This document shows, piece after piece, positions 1 to 8,700 of a stretch of 64,000 nucleotides of DNA. How positions within the stretch are numbered: position 1 is the first letter of the stretch; every line of letters starts with the position of its first letter. The notes beneath the pieces are model-generated. The model saw only the letters and a program-made list of their open reading frames with translations. It was not told the DNA's origin and made no database searches. Source of the stretch: Pacificispira sp033344895 (GTDB taxonomy: Bacteria > Pseudomonadota > Alphaproteobacteria > UBA8366 > Aestuariispiraceae); contig OZ245920.1 in assembly GCA_965229685.1 (NCBI GenBank), positions 4,464,001 through 4,528,000 of the forward strand, written 5' to 3'. Position numbers and translations under genes: made by a program.

Positions 1-696
1 GTCACTCAGGAAGTCCCAGCACCCGTCATCATGCTCCAGGTGGTGGGTCAGAAGGCCCACAGGTTCGGCCGGGTCAGTCCCTTCGGCGGCCGTGCGGCGC
101 CGTTGAAACGCATCGGTCAGAAGGTCGAAGGCCGCAGTCTCACCGATAAAGGCGGCCTGTCCGGTTTGCCGCTTGTGCTTCCAGTCCAGGATGTCGACAT
201 GGGTGTTCAGGCTGGGCACGGAGCCGCCGGGCGGCCGGTCGTTATAGGTGGACAGGCCGGCCAGACCGATGTCTGTCGCCAGTGCCGCTACTTCCGGCGC
301 AATCCGGTTCCAGGGCGGCACGAACAGCGGAAAGAAGGCACCGTCAAATGCCTGGGACAAGGTGTGAATGCCGCTGCGGATTTCCCGGCGTGCTTCCTCC
401 GGATCGCGGGCGGCACCGAATTCCGCCTTTTTGCGGTCCGCCGGTTCGTGGTTCCGATGTGCATAGCCGTGCGGCAGGACGGTTACATTGTCGGGCACCG
501 CGCCGGCCAGAGCGTTCTCCAACCCTTCAGGAATGACGGCCAGGGCCAGCGGGCGCCCGTTCGCTGCGCTGAACAATCGACCCAGCGCCCCCGTCGGCCG
601 CACCGCGTCGTCATCGCGCCACCACAGGCGCGGCGGGCGCGGCAGGTCGCGCCAGGCTTCCAGCTCCTCCAGCAGGCGTGTGCGTGCATCGGTCAT
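1..696 (-). CDS. Polysaccharide deacetylase-like protein (partial, 3' end off the window)
   Basis: The frame stays open from an ATG at 696 to base 1, giving 232 codons without a stop, so the C-terminus is missing. The protein shows a degenerate NodB-type metal site. WWRDDDAV (about residues 28-35) replaces the usual TFDDG motif, HGYAHRNH supplies the two histidines, PLFVPPWNR matches the third motif, and LTHHLEHDD lies near the truncated end. Such proteins remove N-acetyl groups from glycans, but this branch is divergent and its substrate is unknown. The start codon overlaps the stop of the upstream glycosyltransferase (ATGA), so it is the promoter-distal gene of the glycan operon. The family call is fairly firm; the reaction is inferred. 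Confidence 0.72.
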   Translation of the reverse strand, partial: MTDARTRLLEELEAWRDLPRPPRLWWRDDDAVRPTGALGRLFSAANGRPLALAVIPEGLENALAGAVPDNVTVLPHGYAHRNHEPADRKKAEFGAARDPEEARREIRSGIHTLSQAFDGAFFPLFVPPWNRIAPEVAALATDIGLAGLSTYNDRPPGGSVPSLNTHVDILDWKHKRQTGQAAFIGETAAFDLLTDAFQRRRTAAEGTDPAEPVGLLTHHLEHDDGCWDFLSD

Positions 697-1861
697 GTTC
701 GTGTGCCTTCCGGAACGAGGTCCAGCAGGATCTGGGCCGAGCGTCTGGCACCGTCGGTGCGGTACGGCGCATCCGTGCGCCGCGGCAGGGCCGCCGCCCG
801 GTCCACCGCATCGGCCAGACTTTCGGGGGTCAGCTCTGCCTCCGCAACCGCGACGGCGCGGCCGGCCCGCTCCAGCAGGCGGGCCGGGTCGGTTGTTCGG
901 TTTCCTGCCGTGTCGGACCCGCGAAGGGAATCAGGACCGCCGGGCACCCCGTCACGGCCAGGTCGGCCACCGTATTATACCCAGCCTGGCTGATCGAGAG
1001 GGCGGCGACGGCGAGCAGATTGGGAAAATCCGGCCGGGACGGTTCCGCGACGATGCCCGGTGGCGGGTTTTCCAGAACCACCCGGTCTTCCGGCGGCAGA
1101 TTGGGTCCGATCAGGATGCGCCAGGTTCTGTCGGCGAGCCCGGTTCGGGGTTTGGCGGCCAGGGCCGCGCGGATCAGCGCTCCGCCGGTCGCGCCGCCGC
1201 CGGCCGAGACGATGACCTCGCCATGCCCATCCTTCCCGGCGGCGACCAGCGGCGGAGAGACGATTCCGGTGTAGATCAGGCGGTCTGCCAGGCTGGGCGC
1301 GGCGGTAAAGCTGTCGGCCAGTTGCGCGAAGGTCGGGTCGCCATGGATCAGAACCCGATCGAAGTTTTCGCGGGCGGTTTCGGCAATCTGGGCGGTCTTC
1401 AGGCGGTCCGGTCTGGCGACCAGAATGTCCCGGATCGACACGGCGGCCTTTGCCCCCATGCGATGGGCTTCCGCGATCAGCGGCAGCAGTTCGAACCGGA
1501 AGGCGCGGCGGGCGAAGGGGAAACCCTCGACCAGCAGAATGTCCGGCCGCGTTGCACGAAGGGCGTTCAGGCTCGCGGCGGCGCGCCGATCCCGCCACGC
1601 ATCATCGATCGGCCTGTCCGTATCGGCGTCGATCACGGCGGAGAATGCGGCATCCGCCGCCCGGGCCGGCGGAAGTTGAATGCGCGTCAGGCGATCCGCC
1701 TCGCCATCCGGGACCTGTCCCGCCACCCCGCCTTCGAGCAACGTGACCTCGAACCCCGCCTCCGCGCAGGCGCAGGCGATACGTTCGGCCCGGACGCGAT
1801 GCCCGATGCCCAGCATGTGCTGAACATGGAACAACAGTTTCGGGGCGGATCGGGTGGCCAT
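693..1861 (-). pseudogene. MurG-like glycosyltransferase, interrupted by a single-base frameshift
   Basis: The first frame runs from the ATG at 1861 to a stop at 830. It begins like COG4671-type predicted glycosyltransferases (HVQHMLGIGHRVRAERI) and reaches a GCPAVLIPFAG segment near the sugar-nucleotide site. After TRQETEQ it becomes nonsense. A sensible C-terminus (ARLLERAGRA, then AELTPESLADAVDRA) continues in another frame to the stop at 693. Adding one G in the CCCGGCCC run near base 884 joins the two parts into a protein of about 389 residues, which would fit a full-length enzyme. It lies 6 bp after the phosphatase gene and overlaps the deacetylase start. It may be intact in the living strain if this is a read error. 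The acceptor is unknown. Confidence 0.7.
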
Positions 1862-1867
1862 GGCGGG

Positions 1868-2473
1868 TCAGGGGGTCCGGGGATCAGGCTGCAGGGGAAG
1901 GTTCAGGTGGTGGATTCGGATCGCGGAATCCGGCTCGATCCGGAAGATATGGGCAGCATCCCAGCGCAGCTTGTCCGGGGCCCGACCCGTCATATTCCAT
2001 TGCGCCGCCGCGGCATAGACCGCGCGGATGACCCCCTTGTGGGTGATGGCGATCCGGTTGCGTCCTTCCAGACCCCAGCGGATGAGCAGGGGCGCTACCC
2101 GGTCCAGTACCATGCGCGGGCTCTCGCCCCCTGGCGGCGTGAAATCCAGCCCGCGATCCTCGTTCTCCTGCATCGTCGACCCCAACTCGGCACGAAGGTC
2201 CGGCAGCCGGCGGCCTTCCCAGTCACCATAGCTCATTTCGATCAGTGCGGGTTCCCGCTCGACCTCCCGGTCCATCAGAATGCGGGCGGTTTCCACTGTT
2301 CGGCGCAGCGGGCTGCAATGGGGCTCGAACTCCGCGATGTCGGGCGGCAGTCGCCATGTCGCGACCGCTGCACGCCCGGCCTCGCTCAACGGCTGGTCGC
2401 TGCGACCCTGCAGCCGCTTCTCGCCGTTCCAGCCCGTCGGCCCGTGACGGATGAAGGCCACCAGCGCGGTCAT
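1868..2473 (-). CDS. Histidine phosphatase family protein
   Basis: This is a phosphoglycerate-mutase-like acid phosphatase. The phosphohistidine motif RHG is at about residues 8-10 (VAFIRHGPTGWNGEKRLQG). The second catalytic region has YGDWEGRR, and the C-terminal histidine is in ITHKGVIRAVYA. Length (about 201 residues) is typical. The ATG at 2473 was chosen because it forms an ATGA overlap with the stop of the upstream GT4 gene; a longer frame exists but would run into that gene. In this family the substrate can be a sugar phosphate, a sugar nucleotide or a phosphoprotein. Its place among four glycosyltransferases suggests a phosphorylated sugar intermediate, which is inference. Confidence 0.85.
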   Translation of the reverse strand: MTALVAFIRHGPTGWNGEKRLQGRSDQPLSEAGRAAVATWRLPPDIAEFEPHCSPLRRTVETARILMDREVEREPALIEMSYGDWEGRRLPDLRAELGSTMQENEDRGLDFTPPGGESPRMVLDRVAPLLIRWGLEGRNRIAITHKGVIRAVYAAAAQWNMTGRAPDKLRWDAAHIFRIEPDSAIRIHHLNLPLQPDPRTP

Positions 2474-3612
2474 CGGTTCCGCCCGTCGATCAAGGGCTGC
2501 AGACATGTCCGAAGGCGCTCTGCAGCCCCGGCGATATCGTGGTTCTCCATGACATGACGATGGGCCGCGTCGGACATTGCCGCAAGGCGTTCCGGCGCGT
2601 CGAGCAGGCTGCGGACAGCCAGTCGCAGGGCATCCGGATCGCCTTCGGGAGTCAGCAGTCCGGTCTCGTCCGGCCGAACCATGGCGCGGGTACCGGGCCG
2701 ATCGCCCAGCACGACCGGCAGGCCGGCGGCCTGTGCTTCCAGCGGGGCCATGCCGAAGGCTTCGTCGATGGCGGGCCAGACAAACAGGTCCGCGGCCGCG
2801 TTCAGTTGCGATAACGCCCGGGCAGGCAGTGCGCCGGTGAACCGGACGCGGCTGTCGCCGCTGAAATCCCGTTCGATTTCCGGCCGTTCCGGGCCGTCCC
2901 CGACCATGAGCCAGTGGACGTCCTGGCGGTCCAGAGTGCCGATCGCCCGGGCAAGAACGCGGTAGGATTCCCGTTTGGCCCCGGGCCGCATCATGCCGGT
3001 CGATATCAGCCAGGGCCGATCCGGGTTCAGGCCGAAGTGCGCTGCGAATTCCGAGCGGTATCGCCCGCGGTGCCGCCGTTCCCGGGTTTCGCGCCCGGCA
3101 TCGAGAAACGGCGGGAGGCGCACGACAGGGGCGCCCGGACCCAGAAACGCCGTCACCTCCGGCAGGTCTTTCGGGTTCGGCTGCAGAATGAGGTCGGCCT
3201 GTCTCAGCGCCTCATCGGTCAGTGCATGACCGCGTTGCCAGGGACCATCGGCGCGCCGGGCCGCGCGGCTCGCTTCGGCAATGACATAGGGGATGTTCAG
3301 GGCCCTGGCGACCGGCGGTCCCAGAAGGTCCGGTGCCTTGTAATAGACGTGATAGGTGAGCCAGACGGCCGGGCGATCGTCGCGGTAGCGCTGCAACAGG
3401 CGGTCGACGATTGTGTCCGCCCGTTTCTCCAGACGCCGTTGGAACTCGGTATCTCCGTCGGGATTTCGGCTGCGCAGGGTGCTGGCCGTCCGGGCATCGA
3501 ACCCTGCCCGGCGCAGAGCCTGCAGCAGCAGCCTGGCAAATCGCCGGTCTCCGGATGGTGTCGGATGGCTCGGCGGTTTCAGTGGGGCGTAGAAGGCGAC
3601 ATGATCGGTCAT
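2470..3612 (-). CDS. Glycosyltransferase family 4 protein
   Basis: This is a GT-B fold retaining glycosyltransferase of about 380 residues. The N-terminal acceptor domain has the loop HPTPSGDRRFARLLLQALRRAG. The C-terminal donor domain carries the GT4 E-x7-E-like signature (DEAFGMAPLEAQAAG) followed by GLPVVLGDRPGTRAMV and the GLLTPEGDPDAL segment. The ATG at 3612 was preferred over upstream in-frame starts because it follows an AAGGGGA ribosome-binding site and lies 10 bp after the preceding stop. No signal peptide or membrane segment is seen, so it probably works at the cytoplasmic face of the membrane. Donor and acceptor sugars cannot be told from sequence. Confidence 0.88.
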   Translation of the reverse strand: MTDHVAFYAPLKPPSHPTPSGDRRFARLLLQALRRAGFDARTASTLRSRNPDGDTEFQRRLEKRADTIVDRLLQRYRDDRPAVWLTYHVYYKAPDLLGPPVARALNIPYVIAEASRAARRADGPWQRGHALTDEALRQADLILQPNPKDLPEVTAFLGPGAPVVRLPPFLDAGRETRERRHRGRYRSEFAAHFGLNPDRPWLISTGMMRPGAKRESYRVLARAIGTLDRQDVHWLMVGDGPERPEIERDFSGDSRVRFTGALPARALSQLNAAADLFVWPAIDEAFGMAPLEAQAAGLPVVLGDRPGTRAMVRPDETGLLTPEGDPDALRLAVRSLLDAPERLAAMSDAAHRHVMENHDIAGAAERLRTCLQPLIDGRNR

Positions 3613-3622
3613 GCTGTCCCCT

Positions 3623-4858
3623 TCACAATGCCTCGGTATCCGCAGGCCCCGGCAGTCCGAAACGGCGCGCCAGGCTGTCCAGCTCCCGCTCCGCATCGAA
3701 ATGCGCCCGGACACGGTCGGCGCCGGCCTGGCCCAGTGCCCGGCGCAGGTCCGGATCACGCAGAACCCGCTCCAGCGCCTGGGCCAGGGCATCGGGATCG
3801 CCCGGTGGTACCAGAAGCCCGGTCCGGTCCGCGTCGATCAGTTCCGGAATGGCGGAGACCGCTGTCGCAACCGTCGCCAGACCCTGGCTCTGTGCTTCCA
3901 TCAGCACATTCGGCAGGCCGTCCCGGTCGCCGTCGGCGGCAATCTTGCTTGCCAGGACGAAAACATCAGCCGACCGCAGGGCGGCCAGCACCGCCTCCTG
4001 AGGCAGGGCGCCCCGCCAGTCGATGCGGTCGCCGATACCGGCGTCGCGCGCCTGTTCCTTCAACTGTTTCAGCAGGGCGCCGCCACCGATATGGACCAGA
4101 CGCCAGTTGAGGTCCTGCGGCAGCGCCGCCAGCGCGGCGATCAGGTCGTCATAGCCCTTTTTCGGAACGGCGCGGCCGACGGACAGGATCGTGACGGGAC
4201 TGCCCTTTGACCCTATGTCGGAGGGAGGAGGCGCGAAGCGTGTGAGGTCGATTCCGTGATACTGCAGCGCGACCCGTTCCGGATCGTCGGCCAACCCGCG
4301 CAAATGGTCGGCGCCGCTGGCGGTGCAGGTTACCAGCCAATCCATCTCCGCCAGCTTCTCGCGGATTTCCCAATCGGGCGACGTCCAGATATCCTTCGCA
4401 TGGGCCGATCCACTCCACGGCAGGCCGCGCAGAATGGCGGCATAACGCGTGACAGAGGCCGGGGTGTGCAGGAAATGGAAGTGCAGGCGCCCGACGCCCG
4501 GCGGCAGTTCTTCGGCAAGGACGCAGGCCTGGCCCCAGCGCCGGATCCGGTTGCGTGTCGGGTCGCGCTTCAAGTCCCTCAGCCAGGCCTGCCGCGCTGC
4601 AGAATAGCCCGGCATTCGCCGCGCCGCGCGCACACCGCGCAGGACGCGCAGCGGCTCCTGATGCAGGTATTCCGGCAGATACAGAACCGGCGCCCGGATT
4701 TCGCGATGAATCGGATGCGTCGCCTTGTCGGTGGGGTGACGCAGGGACACCAGCCTTATGTCCAGCCCACGGCGCTCCAGGCCCAGGATTTCCTGGGCGA
4801 TAAAGGTCTCGGACAGGCGCGGATAGCCTTTAAGAACGAACGCGACAGGATCGGACAT
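3623..4858 (-). CDS. Glycosyltransferase family 4 protein (colanic-acid WcaL-like)
   Basis: The 411-residue protein starts with FVLKGYPRLSETFIAQEI, a hallmark of the WcaL/AmsK-like GT4 enzymes that extend exopolysaccharide repeat units. The donor-binding half contains ILSVGRAVPKKGYDDLI, then LPNVLMEAQSQGLATVAT with the conserved Glu, and the GLLVPPGDPDALAQALE segment. It is separated from the upstream MurG-like gene by 7 bp and from the downstream GT4 gene by 10 bp, so all are likely one transcript. Family assignment is secure; the linkage made is unknown. Confidence 0.88.
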   Translation of the reverse strand: MSDPVAFVLKGYPRLSETFIAQEILGLERRGLDIRLVSLRHPTDKATHPIHREIRAPVLYLPEYLHQEPLRVLRGVRAARRMPGYSAARQAWLRDLKRDPTRNRIRRWGQACVLAEELPPGVGRLHFHFLHTPASVTRYAAILRGLPWSGSAHAKDIWTSPDWEIREKLAEMDWLVTCTASGADHLRGLADDPERVALQYHGIDLTRFAPPPSDIGSKGSPVTILSVGRAVPKKGYDDLIAALAALPQDLNWRLVHIGGGALLKQLKEQARDAGIGDRIDWRGALPQEAVLAALRSADVFVLASKIAADGDRDGLPNVLMEAQSQGLATVATAVSAIPELIDADRTGLLVPPGDPDALAQALERVLRDPDLRRALGQAGADRVRAHFDAERELDSLARRFGLPGPADTEAL

Positions 4859-4865
4859 GAACCGG

Positions 4866-6098
4866 TCAGGCTCTCTTTTCGGCCAGGGTCAGCGGGCGGC
4901 GCTGACGCTTGATCCATCGCCGCGTCAGGCGGTCGACATTGTCGAGGCCGTCCATCAGGCCGGGCACCACGACTTCCGACGGGCGCGGCTGCTGCGGCAG
5001 ATGGCGCAAGGCCGTGGCCATGGCCCGCGTATCCGGCATTTCCTCGTCACCCAGCATGGAGACAAGTCCCATTTCCTGGAACCGGGCGGCGCGGATGAAC
5101 TGTTCCTTGCGCGGCCGGGTGCGCGGCACGATCAGCGCCCGCTTGTCGAAGCTCATGATTTCGCAGAACGTGTTGTATCCGCCCATGGCGACGACACCGA
5201 CGGCATTCTGCATCAGGCTTTCCATATGGGCGTCGAAAGTGATGACCTCGACATCGTCCAGTCGGGATGCGCGTTCCATGAATTCGACCTGCGTATCGGT
5301 CTGCATGAACGGTCCCAGCACGACCAGGGCCGGATAGGGCTGTCGCCGGTCTTCCTCATAGGCGCGGATGACCCAGTCGACCATCATTTCGCCATCGCCG
5401 CCACCGCCTGGCGTCACCAGGATATAGGGGCTGCGGATCTTCACTGTCTGATGCGCCACGGCATCGTCGGACACCTCGCGGCGCAGATAGCCGGTGTAAG
5501 TCATCTTCCGGCGCACGGAATCGGGAACCGAAATGCCGGCCAGCGGGTCATGAATCTGCGGCAGCCCATAAATCCATATGTCGTCATACAGATCCTTCAG
5601 CGCCGGCATGGCCTTCTTGCGTTCCCATTCCGGCTCCAGCAGGTCCGGATCGTCCATGACGTCGCGCAGACCGAGAACTGTCGGAACGCCGCGTTCCTGC
5701 AGCATCTTGAGGGTCTCCTCGACCTCGCCACGCAGGCCCAGCGGTTCCTTGTCGACGATGAAGAGGTCCGGATCGAACATGCTGGCGGTGTGCCGAATGA
5801 TGGATTCGCGCAAGGCCAGGGTATCGTCGATGTCGATATGCAGCTGCAGCGGCGTGTAGTCGCCATTGCGCAGTTTGATGACCCCGGGGACGCGCACGAA
5901 GTCGACGCGGCTGCGGAAATCGAAACTGCCGATGATCGGCGATCCTGTCAGGATGAGGACCGTCAGATCCTTGTTCATTTCGACCAGATGATGCGCGATT
6001 GCGCGACATCGCCGCAGATGGCCCAGGCCGAATGTGTCGTGGGAATAGATCAATACACGCGCGTTGCGTCCGCGCGGTCCCCCCGGTGCACAATCCAT
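4866..6098 (-). CDS. MurG-like glycosyltransferase (COG4671 type)
   Basis: This 410-residue protein has the MurG/UDP-glycosyltransferase fold. The N-terminal SHDTFGLGHLRRCRAIAHHL corresponds to the glycine-rich acceptor loop, ILVTPGGGGDGEMMVDW lies at the domain junction, and VVAMGGYNTFCEIMSF followed by PRTRPRKEQFIRA forms the donor site. It is a relative of the frameshifted gene at 693-1861, so the operon encodes two enzymes of this rare group. It is the first gene of the operon; a good sigma70-like promoter lies 115-143 bp upstream. The biological glycan is not known. Confidence 0.85.
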   Translation of the reverse strand: MDCAPGGPRGRNARVLIYSHDTFGLGHLRRCRAIAHHLVEMNKDLTVLILTGSPIIGSFDFRSRVDFVRVPGVIKLRNGDYTPLQLHIDIDDTLALRESIIRHTASMFDPDLFIVDKEPLGLRGEVEETLKMLQERGVPTVLGLRDVMDDPDLLEPEWERKKAMPALKDLYDDIWIYGLPQIHDPLAGISVPDSVRRKMTYTGYLRREVSDDAVAHQTVKIRSPYILVTPGGGGDGEMMVDWVIRAYEEDRRQPYPALVVLGPFMQTDTQVEFMERASRLDDVEVITFDAHMESLMQNAVGVVAMGGYNTFCEIMSFDKRALIVPRTRPRKEQFIRAARFQEMGLVSMLGDEEMPDTRAMATALRHLPQQPRPSEVVVPGLMDGLDNVDRLTRRWIKRQRRPLTLAEKRA

Positions 6099-6212
6099 AT
6101 AAAGCCCCTCCTGGACCCGTCGGGCCGCTCAAGGTCTCGTTTCTCGTTTCCGACCCGGCGCCGCTGGCGGTCGGGCTTCTCGAGGGCCTGTCCGTTTCGC
6201 AACGCAACACGG

Positions 6213-6241
6213 ATTATGGCACAAAACCGCGTCGCTGGAAA
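6213..6241 (-). promoter_or_regulatory. Candidate sigma70 promoter of the glycan operon
   Basis: On the minus strand TTTCCA (6241-6236) is followed after 17 bp by CATAAT (6218-6213), each with good agreement to the -35 and -10 consensus. Transcription would start near 6206, about 108 nt before the first gene of the glycosyltransferase operon. This was found by eye and is untested. Confidence 0.45.
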
Positions 6242-6262
6242 ACGGATGTTGTAACGCGGGGT

Positions 6263-7453
6263 TCAGTCGGGCTCTTCGCCGGTCTTGTCGGACGGCGCGT
6301 CCGATTCCTCGTCGAGGACCTCGACCTCGACATCCTCGACGTCGGACGAAAGCAACTGCTTCTTCGCCGCCGGACGTTTGAGTTTCGACTCTTCCCGCTC
6401 CTCCAGGGCCAGCTTGTTGGCCTCCTGAAAATCGCGACTGACATATTGCAGTCCGGCGGAATTGCGCAGGAACTTTGCGTTGGCGCGCTGCAACTCATCC
6501 AGCAGCTCGCGCCCGATCATGCCGCCGTCTCCCTTGATCTTGTCCCGGACGACGGCCTTCAGGATGCGAACATGCTCCCCGATCAGGTCGCAGCAGGAAT
6601 CCGACCGGTCCAGATTGTGAAGCGTCAGGTCGAACAGCGATCGGGCAACCTGGCTGACCAGCGGATAACCGAATGTTCCACCCTGGCCGCGCATCTCGTG
6701 GGCCAGGAAGTTGATCCGATTGAACGGTTTGCGGCGGTCGGCCGTCTGCGATGCGCGGCAGGCCTCCAGCGCGGCGTCGATCTGCTTGATGAAATCCAGC
6801 GTCCAGTCCCGGAAATCCTCGGCCCAGTTGTCCATCTCCCGCTGGACGTCCAGAACCTTCTGAATGTCGATCGTGGCGTTTGCCATGCGTCGTCGCAGAT
6901 CCTGCGGCGGATCGTAGAAGGTGACGCCCTTCGCCTCGTCGGATTGCTCCGCATCGCGCCGTTCTTCCGGGCTGAGGGCCTCACGGCGGCGGCGGTCGGG
7001 ACCGAAGAAGCTGCCGATCTTCACATAACGGCGCTTGTCCTTCAGCGCCGCCATCAGATGGATCGCAACCGATTGGGCCGAAAACGGCTTGCTGAGGAAT
7101 TCCGACACGCCGAGATCGCGGGCCAGCTGCACGCGCGCCGGATCGGAAAATGCCGTGATCATCACGAAGGGCAGGAAACGGTTCGGCGATTCCTTGTGCT
7201 TGCGCACCCAGCGCAGCAACATTGCGCCGTCGACCGGATGCATCACCCAGTCGGACAGAATGGCGTCGACCCGGCTGGCCCCGGCCGCGGCCGGGTCGCG
7301 CGAAACGGTGCGCAGAAGATCGATCGCCTCCGCCCCATTGGATGCCCGCAGGATGTTCCCGACGCCGAAAGTCCTCAGGACCGAGGCCAGCAGGCCCCGA
7401 ATCTGCATCTGATCCTCGACGATCAGGATCGTGGTATGTTTCAGACCGCTCAT
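6263..7453 (-). CDS. Response regulator with receiver and HPt domains
   Basis: Residues 1 to about 130 form a CheY-like receiver: the acidic pair is in IVEDQM, the phosphoacceptor is Asp-68 (ILSDWVMHPVDG), and the conserved Lys is in FLSKPFSAQS. A linker with FFGPDRRRRE follows. The region around residue 252 reads FLAHEMRGQGGTFGYP, which matches the HPt signature with its phosphorylatable His. The C-terminus is charged and acidic (EDVEVEVLDEE). A receiver fused to HPt could act as a phosphorelay intermediate or phosphate sink. No histidine kinase is next to it. A second receiver protein with the same GPDRRR tail is at 17575-18123. Confidence 0.8.
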   Translation of the reverse strand: MSGLKHTTILIVEDQMQIRGLLASVLRTFGVGNILRASNGAEAIDLLRTVSRDPAAAGASRVDAILSDWVMHPVDGAMLLRWVRKHKESPNRFLPFVMITAFSDPARVQLARDLGVSEFLSKPFSAQSVAIHLMAALKDKRRYVKIGSFFGPDRRRREALSPEERRDAEQSDEAKGVTFYDPPQDLRRRMANATIDIQKVLDVQREMDNWAEDFRDWTLDFIKQIDAALEACRASQTADRRKPFNRINFLAHEMRGQGGTFGYPLVSQVARSLFDLTLHNLDRSDSCCDLIGEHVRILKAVVRDKIKGDGGMIGRELLDELQRANAKFLRNSAGLQYVSRDFQEANKLALEEREESKLKRPAAKKQLLSSDVEDVEVEVLDEESDAPSDKTGEEPD

Positions 7454-7553
7454 CGTTCAATCGGACTTTAACCGGGTTCCCGATCGAAGCCATGCAGTTT
7501 CTGTGCCTTCGACGGCATTTCCGCCGACCCCGCCTTCCGTCGGTGCGCGCCCG

Positions 7554-8519
7554 TCACCCGGCGGCCTTCTTCTGCGCCATAAGGCACAGCCAGTCATGCC
7601 CGATCGTCGCTGCCGCGATGGCGGTGATCTCGGCATTGTCATAGGCGGGGGCAACTTCAACCACATCCGCCCCGACCCAGTCTATGCCGCCCAGATTTCG
7701 AACGATCTCCAGGGCCTGGGCGCTGGACAGGCCGCCTGCCACCGGTGTGCCGGTGCCCGGCGCGAAGGCCGGGTCCAGACAGTCGATATCGAAGGTCATA
7801 TAGGCCGGTCCGTCTGTACCGACGATTTCCAAGGTGCGATCGATCACCGCCTGAACGCCGTTCTTGTGAACCCAGGGTGCGTTCAATTCGGTAAACCCGT
7901 AATCGTCGTCATTCCAGGTCCGCAGGCCGATCTGGACGGATTTTTCGGGAATGACGATGCCCTCCTTGGCGGCCCGCGCAAACATCGATCCGTGATCCAG
8001 ACGCTTGCCGTCGTCCGGCCAGGTATCGCAATGCGCGTCGAAATGGACCAGCCGGACCGGACCGTACTTTTCCGCATAGGCCCGCAGGATCGGGTAGGTC
8101 ACGAAGTGGTCGCCGCCGAGACACAGGGTGGCCGTATCCTGGGCCAGGATACCGGCAATGTCCTTGGTGATCACGTCGGGCGCCTCGACGCCGTAACCCC
8201 AGTCGAAATAGACGTCGCCCCAGTCGACCACGGCCAGCGTGTCGAACGGGTCGAAGCCGAAGGGAAACGCCTTCAGTTCGGCCAGTTGCACCGATCCGGC
8301 CCGGATCGCGCGCGGGCCCAGCCGGGCACCGGGCCGATAGGAGGTCGCCAGGTCGAAGGGAATGCCGACAACCGCGACATCCGCATGCGTCAGATCGCGC
8401 GTATACTTGCGTCGCAGGAAACTCAGGGCCCCGGAATAGGTGCCGTCCAGGCCGCGGCCGGTGGCCGATTCCGCTCGGAACGCCTGATCCCCGTCGATTT
8501 CCACCGAATGCGATGGCAT
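7554..8519 (-). CDS. speB: Agmatinase-family ureohydrolase
   Basis: This 321-residue enzyme has the full binuclear manganese site of arginase/agmatinase proteins: CLGGDHFVTYP, then VHFDAHCDT, then MTFDIDCLDPAFAPGTGTP. It would hydrolyse agmatine or a related guanidino compound (guanidinobutyrate is possible) to an amine and urea. The N-terminal GIPFDLATSYRPGARLGPRAIR is typical of the agmatinase branch. The gene is divergent from the RND pump at 8701 and follows, on the same strand, no obvious partner. The family is certain; the exact guanidino substrate is not, so the symbol is by similarity. Confidence 0.85.
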   Translation of the reverse strand: MPSHSVEIDGDQAFRAESATGRGLDGTYSGALSFLRRKYTRDLTHADVAVVGIPFDLATSYRPGARLGPRAIRAGSVQLAELKAFPFGFDPFDTLAVVDWGDVYFDWGYGVEAPDVITKDIAGILAQDTATLCLGGDHFVTYPILRAYAEKYGPVRLVHFDAHCDTWPDDGKRLDHGSMFARAAKEGIVIPEKSVQIGLRTWNDDDYGFTELNAPWVHKNGVQAVIDRTLEIVGTDGPAYMTFDIDCLDPAFAPGTGTPVAGGLSSAQALEIVRNLGGIDWVGADVVEVAPAYDNAEITAIAAATIGHDWLCLMAQKKAAG

Positions 8520-8631
8520 GCGCCGTCTCCCCCAAAAAAAACCTGTGCAAACAACAAGGTCGCGAGTGTGCGTCCCTAACCGACGGTTCGCAAGGGACTA
8601 ACAACGTGGGAAAAGTTTGATGAGGGTCTTT

Positions 8632-8644
8632 TTTGCAGTGCAAA
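8632..8644. promoter_or_regulatory. Palindrome in the speB/RND divergent region, possible operator
   Basis: TTTGCA-G-TGCAAA is a perfect 13-bp inverted repeat 57 bp before the RND adaptor start, inside an otherwise AT-rich stretch (8610-8675) that probably holds the pump promoter. RND pumps are usually controlled by local repressors binding such sites, but no regulator gene is adjacent here. Confidence 0.3.
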
Positions 8645-8700
8645 GGACACTATCTAGTTTACTTCCTTTTTTGAGCGCGGTTTCCGAGAGGACGAGGACG

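Noticed and set aside
488..2557. A 689-codon plus-strand open frame over the glycan operon
   Set aside because: It is opposite four recognisable minus-strand genes and its translation has no family features.
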